Part shown: piece by piece, positions 8,841 to 19,712 of the stretch
Position numbering within the stretch: position 1 is the stretch's first letter
Layout: each line of letters begins with the position of its first letter
Source of the DNA: Gracilariopsis chorda
Lineage: Eukaryota > Rhodophyta > Florideophyceae > Gracilariales > Gracilariaceae
Direction of reading: 5' to 3'
DNA: 24,484 bases
Assembly: GCA_003194525.1 (NCBI GenBank)
Contig: NBIV01000476.1
Coordinates: forward strand, 1 to 24,484
The notes under the pieces: model-generated
Seen by the model: the letters and a program-made list of their open reading frames with translations, nothing else
The model's database searches: none
Told to the model about the DNA's origin: nothing
Translations under genes and position numbers: made by a program

Positions 8841-9027
8841 TCCAGTATCATGGTTTCTTTCCCTGGCTTAGCCAGTAATGTAGTTTAGCATCACACAGGA
8901 ACACGAGGCTCCTGAGTAAGCTTTCCCGTTTAGAACGGCGTTTTCTCTTTCATTCGCGTCCTTGACGGAGTCCATACAAAACGGGGTGTACTCCTTCCTT
9001 CCTACCGTTCCCGGCTTCGCGGCGTTT
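8841..9027. other. Convergent spacer between antisense ORF and pol
   Basis: A short interval between the stop of the + strand ORF and the end of the minus-strand chromodomain frame. Both transcripts must terminate here or overlap. No clear polyadenylation signal (AATAAA) is visible on either strand. Confidence 0.4.
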
Positions 9028-9558
9028 TTATACCACTTGGGCGTTGCACAGCGTAGCTGGATTTGCGGTACCCGCGCTGCGGTGATATTGGACCACCTTC
9101 GAACGAGGGAGGTGTTCGATGGGTTCCATGGTGTCCCAGCTTGGGTCATATCCGTACCAACGGACGCGGTATCTTAGAACGTCTTCCTGATTCCAGGTGT
9201 GCCCGACGATTCGGCCAATCACAAACTCTTGTTTGTATACCTGCCGGCCTTGCCGTGTTATGGTGACCTCGCTTGTCAGAGGTTGCCCGATGGACGGGAT
9301 ATTTCCCCTCAGGGGTGCGTCAGGATGCAACGTGCCGGCTTCGCTCGGAGGATACGGCGCAGAGTGCGGAATAATATCCCTCAAGAAGGTGTCTTCGTGG
9401 AACTGTTGCCGCTTACAGCGTAATTGGGTCGTACCGCTAGTTTGCGGGGGTCCTCTGTCCCATGTTGAAGGTAATCCGGTCGAACCGCGAGCTAGCGGGC
9501 ATGTTGCCGCTTTGGCGAAGTTGTGGAGGTCACTCCCTGGTAGGGCTTTCCGCGTCAC
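9028..9558 (-). pseudogene. Integrase C-terminal chromodomain
   Basis: In this 176-codon frame residues 111-160 (9079-9228) form a chromodomain: EFVIGRIVGH, then LRYRVRWYGYDPSWDTMEP and IEHLPRSKVVQYH. The positions that form the methyl-lysine aromatic cage in HP1-type domains are occupied here by Phe, Trp and Tyr, so histone-tail binding is plausible; in chromoviruses this domain steers integration to chromatin marks. The preceding 110 residues are Pro/Ser/Gly-rich linker. The frame continues pol from the right after frame changes. The stop shortly after the domain is close to the natural end of pol. Confidence 0.88.
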
Positions 9559-10404
9559 GCGGTGATTGGTGCGGGGCGCACAATCTCCGTGCGTTCACGT
9601 GACTCCCACGGCATGTGGCTCTGAACCGCCTCCTTGCGTTCCGCCTCCCTTGGCTTTGGCCTTACACTGTCCGGCTGAGCCGTGCACTGCTATGTTGGCA
9701 CCCGGTATCCGGCGGTTACTTCCAGTGCTCCGGTGTGTTGCCTCAACCTCCCTTCTGGGGAGTGGACAGCTGGCGCCGTTGACACCCTGCTCGGGGACTT
9801 TGACTCTAATTGAGGTGTGATGTCTTCCTCAAGAGGTGCATCATCCGGAACGACCAGTTATACCCTGGCGACGACGCAGGATTTTTCCGAGACGCTCGGT
9901 ATATTACCGTGATTGCGCGGAGACTTTGGAACTTCTATCTCCGAAGTTCGGACAACATTCCCGTTATGAACAGTTCTCAAGTCCGGGGCTGTAGAGACAG
10001 GGACTTGAGTTGCAAGATGTGCATTCCTGCCTTTCTCCCTCAAGAGGGTCTTTTCACTTTCCAGCGTTGCTGGTTTTCCAAGGCGTGCGTTGCCTGCTAC
10101 CAGCGGTGTGGATGGTGCTGAGGAATCCCTTTTGGAGGGAAGTTCCGTCGACGACGGTTCTGCGACTACACCTTGGTGAGGGGTCTCCGAAACGATATTG
10201 CTATTCTGATTCAGGGAATTGCCCTGGTTCAGGGGTACGGACTGCGATGTCGGTCCACTCTCCCGTATCATACGGTGTAGCTGCGTCGTTCCGGAACCCT
10301 GTGTGGGGCATTGCGAGGCTTCATCGACCTTCCGTGTTTCACGGCTCAAATCCCGTTGCGACCGTAATAAATTTCCAGCGTGGCGATAGGTCCCCTCCCC
10401 CTCC
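9559..10404 (-). pseudogene. Long low-complexity tail between integrase and chromodomain
   Basis: Read on the minus strand in more than one frame, this links the GPY/F module to the chromodomain. One open stretch (9858-10349) is rich in Ser, Thr, Pro, Gln and Asn, with GSGTTQLHRM. The peptide SGTTQL recurs near residue 41 of the chromodomain frame, suggesting an internal duplication. A disordered spacer of this length is unusual for chromoviral integrases. No domain is recognised. Confidence 0.5.
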
Positions 10405-12146
10405 TTAGACGGAGCAGGGGAGTAATAGTAGGATATCCCGCATGGCGGGTGTAATGCGTGCCGAAGGGGCGGTAGTGTTAGGAGTACAGAAAGGTCCGTT
10501 TGGACCTGAACGATCCAGCCGAGCCGGCGGTTCCGACAAAGTCGGTAAATCTGAGAGGCCCCAAGTAGGGTGTGGTAGAGTAGTCGGTCTATTTAGTCCC
10601 GGGGTTTCCGGCGTTGCTGAGTCCGTAGAGACGGGTTTCCCTGTTTCCTGGACAACCTCAGACGAGGAAGGAGAGGCAGAAACAACACGATCGCGGGAAA
10701 TCCGCTCGCGTGCCTTGCCCATTTCCACTACGACAGTATCGGAGTTAACGGATACCACTTTAAACGGTCCATCCGCCACAGGCGAAAGCTTGTGACGCTT
10801 CTCCCGTTCCGGGTTATAATATGCCTTACGTATAAAGACGTAGGTATTAGCCCGTATGCGGGGAGCATGATCTCGTAAGCAAGCGTCGAAATCCCGCTTG
10901 TACGCGGCTTGCGCGCGTTCCATACACTTTCACGCTGCGGGGACCAGTTTAGTAAGCCATTTCTTCCATTCCTGGCGGTAGCAACCCACAGATGGGAAAT
11001 TGTCCAAGGTGGCTTGGGATTCTAACGCCACAGGCGGGGTGAACGAGATAGAACCAATTCGAACCGTGACACTCCAGTAGTCCGGTGAACTTGTGTATTC
11101 TATGCAAATGTTAAAGCATCTGCATACAAGTCCCAAGCTTTGGGGTGATCAGCAACGTAGGAACCGAGAGAGGCCAACAAAGTCTGGTTGAACCGTTCGA
11201 CTTGCCCATTGTACTGGGGATGGCAGGTAGTCGTGAACAAGTTCTTCACGTCCAGGATGCGACAAACATCCTGGAAGAACTTGGACGCGAACTGCCGTCC
11301 GTTATCGGAGAGCACCTCCACAAGAGGACCGTAGACAAAAATCCAGTGCGTTACCAGAGCCTGGGCCACGGTGAAAGCAGTTATCCTCCGAAGAGGGACA
11401 GTCCGAACAAGCTTTGAAAAGCGATCGGTGATCACAAGTAAGAACTTGTTGCCTCTCTTTGTAGTGAGGAAGGGTCCGAGAATATCGATTGACATAAACT
11501 CGAGTGGCGCCCTAGCAGGGAATAACGTCATTTTCTTCGCATTCCTGCTGAGCTTCACCCAGTTCTTCGAGCATTCGGTACAAAACCGCACAGTTGCGTA
11601 GCAATCAACCGCCATGGCGGGCCAGTAAAAAGCCCTTAGCAGGGTGAGGTAGAGCTTCCTCCCACCTACGTGGCCACCGAGATTCGCATAGTGCGAGAGA
11701 TGTAACACCCGCAACTGCAGGGAATGAGGTACCACAATTTGTGGGCGAGCTTCGACCAACCCAACGAGGTAGCCTTTATCGTTCACCTCGAACGGGAAGT
11801 CTTCGCAACCGTTTAAACGGGCACGAATCCTCATACAGAAGGGGTCACCGAATTGTTCTCGGATCAATTCCTCCGGTGAAACCGGTACAAAACTTCCCAG
11901 TAAGGGGTTCTCAGGGATCTCGCGGGATGCGAGTAAGTTGTCAAAGTCAGCATCTTCATCCCAGTCTTCTAGCCATTCCTCGAACTTCCACTCCGGTTCA
12001 TCCGGTTCTTCAGCCATGAAGCATGGAATGCCGTCATCCTCCGTTGGAAGTGCTTCCCCATTTGTGGGTAAACGCAACAAAACGTCGGCCTGGGTGTTGA
12101 GGTTGAGCCCCCTTTTTATATATGACTTGGAAGTCATATTCCACAA
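10405..12146 (-). pseudogene. Ty3 integrase with GPY/F module
   Basis: The frame 11100-12146 opens with the end of RNase H ([12 protein letters not shown]), then an acidic spacer (EDWDEDADFDN). The zinc-binding region is HLSHYANLGGH...CTEC. The catalytic core keeps all three acidic residues: MSIDILGPF, LSDNGRQF and NGQVERFNQTL. After one frame change near 11110 the chain continues through 10930-11136, and after another into 10405-10923, which holds the GPY/F-type module (YVFIRKAYYNPERE, KLSPVADGPFKVVSV). Integrase inserts the cDNA into the genome. The core is intact but the polypeptide is interrupted by at least two frameshifts. Confidence 0.92.
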
Positions 12147-12189
12147 GGCGGAGTCTCCAGCGCATAAGGCGTCCCGACGGATCAGATAT

Positions 12190-13494
12190 GTTCATTAACC
12201 ACCTCAACGAGGAATGATCAGTCTACACGGTAAACTGAACTCCCATAAGATAGGGGCATAGGGTGGAAAGCGCCCACACGACGGCGAGACACTCTTTCTC
12301 CGACACAGAGTAATTCCGCTCGTGGACATTGAGCGAGCGCGACCAATAACCAATTGGCCTTCGGTCCCCCTCTGGGGTGGTTTGGAAAAGAGCACAATCC
12401 ACTTAGTAGTCGCTCGACTCCGTGTTCACGGACTACGGGAGTCCCAGTTTGGGTAAAGATGAGATAGGTGCTGACGTCACAGCCTCCTTTAAGGAGTTAA
12501 ACGCTCCAGATTGCTCGGGCGTGAAATGTCCCAATTGTGGGGATTTCATTTGCGTAACAACGCGTTCAACGGTGCCACGATATCCGAAGAGTTCGGGAAA
12601 AACCGTCGGTAGATTTTGACCAGCCCTAAAAAAGAGCGGAGTTCCGTGTGAGTGCGGGGTTCCTTAGCCCCAACGAGGGACTTGACTCGAGCCTTCTCGA
12701 TCATTAACCGTCCCGGACGGATGATCTGTCCCAGACACTTGACAGTATTTATGAAGAACTCGCGCTTCCTCAACTTGGGGGTAATTCCCGCATCGCGGAG
12801 CACGGTCAGAACGTCCCTGACATGGGTGAGATGGTCCCCAAATTATTGGAGAAGATGATAATATCATCCAGGTAGAACAGGCAGCTCCGCCACTTGAAGC
12901 GGTTCAATAGAATATCTATTGCACGCTGAAAGGTGGCGGGAGCGTTGGTCAAACCAAACGGCATCCACTTGAAGCGGTACGATCCTGCGTGGCAGGTGAA
13001 CGCGGTCTTATCGCGATCCTCCTGTCTAACAGGGACCTGCCAATAACCCCAATTGGCGTCCAAAGCCGTGGACACGGTAGCGTCTCCAAGGGAGTCGATG
13101 CACTCGTTCATACGAGGGATGGGATATGTGTCCCTAACAGTCACGGCATTGAGCCGGCGATAGTCGACACAGAACCTCCAGGTTCCGTCGGCATTCAAAA
13201 CCAGTACAACTGGGGATGCCCAGGGTGATTGAGCGGGCTCCATCACAGCTGCGCGGAGCATTTTGTCCACTTGGGACTGCTACTCTCCCGAGCGTTCGGT
13301 CTTGCCCTGTAAGGGGGTTGTGCCATCGGACGTGCACCCGGTAACAGATCTATCCGGTGTTCCGTAGCATTAATCTTGCCGAGCGAGCGATCCCACATCT
13401 TGATAATTTCCCGTAGCATTGCACGGAGTTTGTCGCGGTGTGACTCCGGCAGATGGCCGAGGTCTATATCTTCGAATGCCTTTATGGGGTCCAC
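12190..13494 (-). pseudogene. Ty3 reverse transcriptase and RNase H
   Basis: RT starts in the frame at 13494 with DLLPGARPMAQPPYR and continues in 12806-13270 (ASPVVLVLNADGTWRFCVDY, YPIPRMNECIDSLG, FKWMPFGLTNAPATFQRAID). The catalytic motif is YLDDIIIFS; the first acidic residue is in STALDANWGYWQVP. A single-base frameshift near 12845 moves reading into 12546-12803 (thumb, GITPKLRKREFF and LRSFLGLVKIYRRF). RNase H follows in shifted frames: YWSRSLN and SVSEKECLAVVWAL, then an in-frame TAG before TDHSSLRWL. Identity is certain from the canonical order; activity would need several repairs. Confidence 0.93.
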
Positions 13495-13566
13495 TCGCTC
13501 AGAATGCGCTGTAACATTGTCCTGTGGTACAGGTGTGGCCGTCAGTTCCGAGTTATTCAGGGTGTC

Positions 13567-14573
13567 CTACGTTAAAACAACAGTTTCCTCTCTTTCCTTT
13601 GACGATAGTTCGTCAGTGGTGGGGGTGGCTTCCTCAGAAGAGGCGGCAATTCCGAGAACATCGGCGGTCGTCATCTTCGTCGGGAGCATCCCAAGGGGGT
13701 GTGGAGTGACGCTTCCAATTACTTGGTTCTTTACTAGACACTGGAGGCGTTGGCCAAGATTGGCAACGAGTATCCGGAAAGGAGCATCCGGGGTAACGTG
13801 AACAATTCCGTTCGCCAGCAAGAGCTGGTATTTCTCGTATAACGAGGACAGAGGTTGAATAACCCGAAGACCGTGTTGACGGCAATTGACTTGCACCCAG
13901 ACTTGGGACTCAGGCGGTATAGAAACCAAGTCTGCAACTCGAAGTTTGGTGGAATCGCGAGACGCGGGCGGTGGTTCCTGCGCAGCAGGTAGTGGGACTT
14001 GCTTCTACGAAGCACGCTTCAGCGAGCGACAGACGATCGGGAGTGACGATCCGTCTTCGAGTTCCACACGCCTAAGGCGGGGCCTGATTGCGTCGACAAA
14101 TCTGTCGCAGTAATCACATCCCAGTATGACTGGAGCGGCCAATGACCGACAAACAATAAAGTCGAGCTTCACCACCGAGGTGCCCAACCGCACGACTAAG
14201 TCGACGATACCCACCGTTTTGAACGGATTGTTGTTCGCATCTGCGACGTCAGGAACCGTTTCGGAACGGATACGAGACCGCACCTGCGGGGTAGCAATGA
14301 TTCTACGATGAAAATGGGGCCTGCACCTGTGTCCAGGACTGTTAGAAATCTCACCATAAAATGGGTATCAAGGCCAAGGTCGGCGTAAACCTTGTAGTTG
14401 CGCTTGGCCATGACCAAGACTCTATCCGGGATCCGGGGGTCTTCACTCCGTATCCACGGGCGACGCAGCACAGAAAGGTGTGCAGAGTCTGCGTCTGCGG
14501 TGTCCTTCCTTGAAAGGATTTTCAGCGGGGAGCGAGGCGTCAACAGACTCATCTCTGAGGACGCCTCTCCCAA
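13567..14573 (-). pseudogene. Ty3 aspartic protease and protease-RT spacer
   Basis: The frame 14196-14573 carries the retropepsin active site VLDTGAGPIFI with an intact DTG triad. After a frameshift around 14270 the C-terminal half continues in 14005-14283 and ends in the flap-distal motif PVILGCDYCDRFV (the hydrophobic-ILG-x-D block of Ty3 proteases). A less conserved spacer follows in two frames (13734-14015 and 13567-13929) before RT. The protease would process the Gag-Pol polyprotein; here it cannot be made in one piece. Confidence 0.85.
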
Positions 14574-14590
14574 AGGGGAGACTCCCTCAG

Positions 14591-16752
14591 TTAGTTTTCC
14601 TGGGAGGTTCCCGCCGTAGGCGGTAGTCCAGGATCCTCGAACACGAGAGCTTCGTTCCGGGGGCCGGGGTTTTTATCCGCATAAGCGGTGGTTGCGTCGG
14701 ACGTTTGCGCGACTTCCCGATTCGGGTTAATTGAAGCTAGCCGCGCACGCGGGATATGTGGCAAGGCATGCGAGAAGTCTGTTTTAGCACGGAGGTAGGA
14801 AGCCGTCGGAAGGGAACGTTTCTCCTCTGAAGTGAGGGCCTCGTAATTTGCCACCACCTTGGCCATATCCTTCAGTGAGCAAAGACACTGAGGGGATGTA
14901 TGGCCATGGGTGTACCAAAGGTGGCAAATTAGAGCCAACACGGCGACGCACCGGTTAGTATCCCGAGCATTGGAGAAGCGTACCGCCAGGTGGGTGTCAT
15001 TCCATCCAGGCCGTTGATAACGGGATTGGCCGTTCATAAATGGGACTCGTGGCGGGTGAACGCCATTGTTCCCCACGTACAATACGGGGTTGTCTTGCGC
15101 CGTTTCGAACATGTCCTCCGTCGTTGACGGTAAGTCTGTGGTTGGCATAGACACACCATTCCCTCTGCAGATTGCACGGTGTCGTATCCCTGTGGGGGGG
15201 TTCTATCCGCAAAAGTGACGGCGATGAGGAGTCACTCTCCAGCACCAACGCCTTGGCGGGCCTAGACCGAGGACTCGGAGTTCTTGCACGAAGTGCTTCC
15301 CCTTCCGCTCGAGCGTGTTGAACAAGCTCGAGATAGGTGACCCTCCACTTGTCATCGCAGTAACGAGTGACAAGACTCCGGATTGCCGGGTCAAGGCCAT
15401 CGATGAACATGGTACAACGTTCCCCTGCGGGGTATACATTCCCACAACGGTGCAAGGCCTTGTTAAGGCGCACCGAGTAATCGGTTTCAATCTCGCCTGA
15501 GCGCTGACGAGTATCTCGCAAAGCGAGGATTGCCCCCTGAGTGATGGTATTGGTGGCATAGGAGCGCAAAAAATATTGTACCGACTCCGGCCAGCAGGTT
15601 ACTCCTTCCTCTGAGGCACGAGATGATCCTCTGACAGAGGTGTACTGGTCTTCTGCCACTCCCCGTAAGAAATACGGTAATGCAAAATAGGCTTGCCCCT
15701 CGTTCATTCCGAGGATATCGGCTTCCGCTACAAAGCGGGAAAGAAAGTCCAACAACATAATTGGGTCTTCCCCAGTAAAATACTGGTTACGCAGTGAGAG
15801 TTGCATACGTTTTATGCACTCTTTCACCTTCCCCGTGCCACGGGGTGTACTTCCTAAAGAGGAATCTTCGAGCCAGTAGTACCGGTAGGACAATAGTTTC
15901 CGATACAACGGGCTCGTCGGTTTTATTTCCCTGAGGCCAGGGTGTGTTCTCCTCTTGCTGCAGGTCCGAATTCCACCTTGGGTGGCGGATGACCGCCTAG
16001 AGCCGGAAGAATGGCCTCTTTTCTCGTCCTCCGAATCGGAGTCCGAGGAAGTAGAACCATCTGACCCGTTTCGGGATGAGTCCGATGATGTCGTAGAATC
16101 TGAATCCGAGTGATCTCGTTTGTGTTTGTGCTTATAGCGGCGTTTTTTTTCTTCCAGCATGCTGGTCTTGGTGTAACGCAGCTGGTGCCGGATCATCTGG
16201 GGACTGTTTATCCATGAGGATAAACGGCTCTAACGTCTCCAGACGGGCACGAACTCGATCAAATCGACAGTCAACTCCTTCTATGAAGGTAGCGGGTTGC
16301 CCCAAACTCTCTAACATAGAGTTGACATCGGACCGTAAGATACGGAGATCCTCTGCGACCACCTTTGTAGGGGTGTCCATCACCTCCTCACGGAGGGTTT
16401 GGAATTCCGCGACAAGGGTGTCGTGGGCGGTCCACAAAGCGTGAACCTGAGATTCCAGGGAATTCCCCTGGGGGGTGTTATCGCCCGTCAGACGGGGTTC
16501 AGGTGCGGCGGCGGCCACGGCCGTAGCCAGATGAGCACCATCCACGGCATTCGATAACGGAGTCGACGTGGATTTCCGGGGTTCCCGGGGTGGGTTTAGA
16601 GTCCTAGACGAGGCACCCCCAGCATGGCTGGATTTAGCCCTAGTCGGGATCCGACAAACGAACCGAACTTCGGGGTTATCTCCACCATTGTGGGAGCGAC
16701 TGCAGGTAGTCGCAGGCTCCGCAGAGAAGGGCTTCCTCGACATGAGGGCCAA
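14591..16752 (-). pseudogene. Ty3 gag (coiled N-terminus, capsid, zinc knuckle)
   Basis: Three frames follow each other. 16132-16752 starts at an ATG 80 nt inside the PBS and has an Ala/Pro-rich N-terminus and a heptad-like helical segment. 14997-16196 begins with a Lys/Arg then Ser/Asp-rich linker (SDSDSEDEKRGHSSGSRRSS) and holds the capsid core, with YFTGEDPIMLLDFLSRFV, YFALPYFLRGVAEDQY and the helix ending ELVQHARAEGEALR. 14591-15154 holds the zinc knuckle CHLWYTHGHTSPQC. The first frame change lies at an A8 run near 16143-16150, the second near 15150. The knuckle has Trp where the second Cys should be. Gag forms the virus-like particle that packages the RNA. Confidence 0.85.
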
Positions 16753-16835
16753 CCGTTACGACGGGAAAACAACGGAACTTCCGGAAAACAAACAAAAGTA
16801 ACCAAACCTCGACAGAGGTAAGCAAACACCAAAAC

Positions 16836-16856
16836 CGATTCTAGGTCGGGAGACCA
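16836..16856 (-). promoter_or_regulatory. tRNA primer-binding site of element C
   Basis: On the minus strand, 3 nt after the 5' LTR, comes TGGTCTCCCGACCTAGAATCG. Its complement ends in CCA and reads as a tRNA 3' end: a half T-loop (CGATT), a T-stem strand CTAGG, an acceptor strand TCGGGAG, discriminator A and CCA. The spacing and length are textbook. The tRNA species cannot be named from this alone, and it does not look like the initiator-Met type used by many plant elements. Confidence 0.8.
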
Positions 16857-16859
16857 CTT

Positions 16860-17656
16860 TGTAGTGCAATGCCCGGAAGCGGGAGTGCACCGAAAGACGT
16901 TCGGGATCTTTCCTCGTTAGAGGTGAGCCCAGTTGGGTAGAGCCCTCCCAGGAGTGGTACGACTATGTTGGGTTGTAAGGCCGAGGCCACCCGTCGCGAC
17001 TTGCGCAGGGGGGTTGAGGCAAGAATCGGGTATCCGCAGGAGCAGTGTATGGGGGTGGTCGTCCTCTAGATAGGTGAGGTTTCGCCGTTAGTGGCACGTG
17101 CGAACATGAGCCGTGGGTAGCGGGAAAGCCACGCTGTAAAGGGAAAAATAAGGGGGAGCTGAGTCACGAGTGTCGTGACGAAGACTAACGGCAGTGCCGG
17201 TAAATAAATCTTATGCAAGGCGAACACCAAGACAGCTGGAATAATAATCCCAATAATCAGGGTCCTTTAGGTAGGCAAGGGGGTTAGACTTCCCGTATGC
17301 GACGGTGCTTCCCTCCAAAGAAGAGTAGAGAAAACGCGAAGGCGGTGGGGTCAACAGCGAGTTCCCCAGGTTGTGGTCCCTTGTTGGGGGAGGGTTACTG
17401 GTGCAACGTCAACCCGCCGGCCCACTAAGTACTAACCATCCCAGAAGTGGGTGTAAAAATAATAAATAGAATTAACTAAATTACTCCACTTTGGTGGTTC
17501 ATGCCCACTACTGTGACCAACCGCCAATTGACTCTTCCGTTTCCCACGTGTCAAATCCACTATTAGTGGTCGTAGTTCATGCAATGACTACATTACCGAA
17601 ACATTCGGGAAATCAACCAAGTAACAAGAATCCCTCTCTGAGGGCATTGCAATTCA
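16860..17656 (-). repeat. 5' LTR of element C
   Basis: About 797 bp, opening TGTAGTGCAATGCCC on + and ending GGGCATTGCAATTCA. It is collinear with 6166-6959 and includes the palindrome (17163-17179) and AT box (about 17455-17477). Its first base lies 3 nt from the primer-binding site, fixing the inner boundary. The last nine bases overlap the start of a third LTR in opposite orientation, so the outer edge is ambiguous by about that much. Confidence 0.92.
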
Positions 17657-18260
17657 ATACTCAAGGGAGGGCGGCCTTGCCGTTTCACCCTGAAATAAAG
17701 ACAAGCTGTGACTCGGCTCTGAGTTTATCGCCTGCGCGAAGTGACCAAATCCTGCTGGGGTTTCACCGCGTTCAGTCTCGTTATAATCACCCGCATAGTA
17801 TCACCAAGGGCCGCTGATCTGTATTACCCCGTGGGCTCGCCCAGTGTTCACTGTTTTTACCGTTTTGGTTACTTTCTATTGTGGGAACGGATAGCCGTTC
17901 GACTCAGTATTGAATTTTGCCGTGCTGGCTGAACAAGAAATACCCCCCACCGCCGGGTCTCTTTCGGCTTTCCGCACGACCCGCCGGGCTGTACCCTCCC
18001 TTTTGGTTTCTCACCTTTTTCCCTTTTCCCTTTCTGGAGTCTCCGTGTACCGGAATACTGCTCACACGGACCTGTGCACTACGTTGACCAGCTGGTAACC
18101 CGATTCTCGGTACCACCTCCGTCGGTATAGCCGGACGCCATCTCGGTTTTACACCCGAACACCGTGTGGTACGGAGGACCCTGTGGCTGCGCCTACATCG
18201 CAAGAGAGCAAGGCTGCGAACACCTTCGGAGGATTTCCCGCATAGGGATATTGCTCCACA
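17648..18260 (+). mobile_element. Divergent LTR D, related to LTR A and C
   Basis: It starts TGCAATTCAATACTCAAGG (15 of 20 positions match the first 20 bases of LTR A) and ends TTCCCGCATAGGGATATTGCTCCACA, which parallels the end of LTR A. An internal CTCGGTTTTACACCCGAACACCGTG block matches the CTCGGCTTTACCACCCGAC block of A. At 613 bp it is shorter than its relatives and lacks their AT box. No element body follows on the right and element C abuts on the left, so it is a solo or stranded LTR. Confidence 0.65.
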
Positions 18261-18710
18261 GTCTTCTGTATTGCATACATAAGTCGTTCTGCCGGCATCT
18301 TTATCGCTCAATGGTTCGGCGTTGGAGAGGAAATAGCAAGGTTCGGGAGCCAAGCAACCTCCTGTGTCACTTGCTCACTTTTCTGTCAGCTTGTGTTGTA
18401 TATCTCATTCCAGCGCTTCGTCTCCCATCTTTCATCAAACCGAAATCTCATTACAGTTTCAATACTTTTCATGGCCTCAAAGTTCAGGCGTGTATCATTG
18501 ATACCAGATTAAAACTATAAGTATAGCGGGTCACAAGATTCTCCCCTGAGACGTACATGTTCTTCTTTCTTATCATTTAGACGCCAAATGACCTCTCCCA
18601 ATATCTTAACGACGTTGTTGCTCCTTTTCATGTCCTTCACTTGTACTGGTCTTGGTATTGGCTCCCGTGTTGGACAAAGAATGAGAGCAGAAAAGTTCTT
18701 CATGGAAGCA
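18261..18710 (-). pseudogene. Decayed coding traces of unknown gene
   Basis: Short minus-strand frames look protein-like but are broken: 18515-18703 (VKDMKRSNNVVKILGEVIWR, then RLNDKKEEHVRLRGE), a piece near 18380-18490 (ETVMRFRFDERWETKRW), and one near 18265-18360. They may be parts of one decayed gene or mobile element. No family is recognised. Whether they once joined the basic ORF at 5706-6165, now 12 kb away across the retrotransposons, cannot be told from this window. Confidence 0.3.
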
Positions 18711-19712
18711 TCTTAAAATACAGAGACTGAGCTGGGTGAAAAGACACCAGAAAGTCTGACAATGATAAAATGGTAGAGATAAACAAATAAAACATTCTTT
18801 GGACTAAAAACCAGCAGAAGATAATTGTAAAATCGTCTCAAGAGGTTTAATATCGCACTTTGATGCTGTACAAAAGCCATGACATAACTATAGAGATTCC
18901 TTTGGGAACTTATGAATAAATCCATCTCACAAGATGAATAGAAACACATTTATTCCCAATCGATATTTATTGGTAACACCACAGCATTATCAATAGTTTA
19001 AAATGCCCAAACTGCAAAAAGAACAAACAAATTGATTTAAAGTCCAACCATGTGCAAGAAGTGGTGAGGCAAGATACGTTTTGCATAAAATATATACAAA
19101 CTGAAAGGTACTCTTTTTCAGTGTTGAGTAAGTCGTTGAAAAACTTGCCTACAAATATGTGATTTGTTGTACAAAGTAAAATGTAACTGCTAGTTTATTT
19201 TTAAAACTATTATAACGATTTTGTTTTCCTTTTATGGCTTTTAATTATTTTCCGCTTTCGTTACAGAAAGGTGAATTTGTATTTGTTTTGTATGGTTTTG
19301 GCTAATATGAGGACTTTTGTACCTTATCATTTTGGTTCAGATACTTTTTACAGGGTCTTGCTGCGCAAAGAGGTTTTTAACGGTGGCAGCTTTGGTCAAT
19401 TGCTCGAGATAGATACTAGTAGTACGCAATTATGATACTTTGTTCATAACTGCGAGGGACGGTGTGAATGGCTGTGCCAGCCGATAAGTGAAACGTGTAG
19501 ACGTACATGTTTCACTGAACCTGACAGTCAGATTATCAATAAAGCCGCCGGCGGCTCTGGCTGACCTCGTGTGTCGGTCAAGCCGCAAGGCACCACCCCC
19601 ATGTTTTTCAAGATAGAGGGGTGTGGTAACGATATTTGGGGGTATACAGCGTACTTTAAGTATTATTTATGTTAAAAACTTCGAAAATGAATGACCCATT
19701 TGTTGGTACTTT
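18711..19712. other. AT-rich intergenic DNA with palindrome cluster
   Basis: Markedly lower GC than the surroundings, with no credible ORF. Three inverted repeats lie close together: GGCTG-TGC-CAGCC (19470-19482), a 13-bp-arm hairpin with one mismatch and a 4-nt loop (19487-19516), and the perfect 12-mer GCCGCCGGCGGC (19544-19555). I see no RNA gene. Confidence 0.5.

Larger units (their letters stand above)
6166..17656 (-). mobile_element. Ty3/gypsy chromovirus element C, full length, degenerate
   Basis: An 11.5 kb element bounded by LTRs about 94% identical by eye. On the minus strand the order is LTR, PBS, gag, protease, RT, RNase H, integrase, chromodomain, with an unrelated ORF antisense to this before the 3' LTR. 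Integrase after RNase H places it in Ty3/gypsy, and the C-terminal chromodomain places it in the chromoviruses. It is long for a chromovirus, mainly because of the antisense ORF and a long post-integrase tail. Many single-base frameshifts and an in-frame stop in RNase H imply loss of autonomy. No matching target-site duplication is visible (TCAAA left, ATACT right). Confidence 0.93.

Noticed and set aside
6161..17661. Target-site duplication for element C
   Set aside because: Left flank TCAAA and right flank ATACT do not match, and shifting the LTR limits by a few bases gives no repeat of 4-6 bp.
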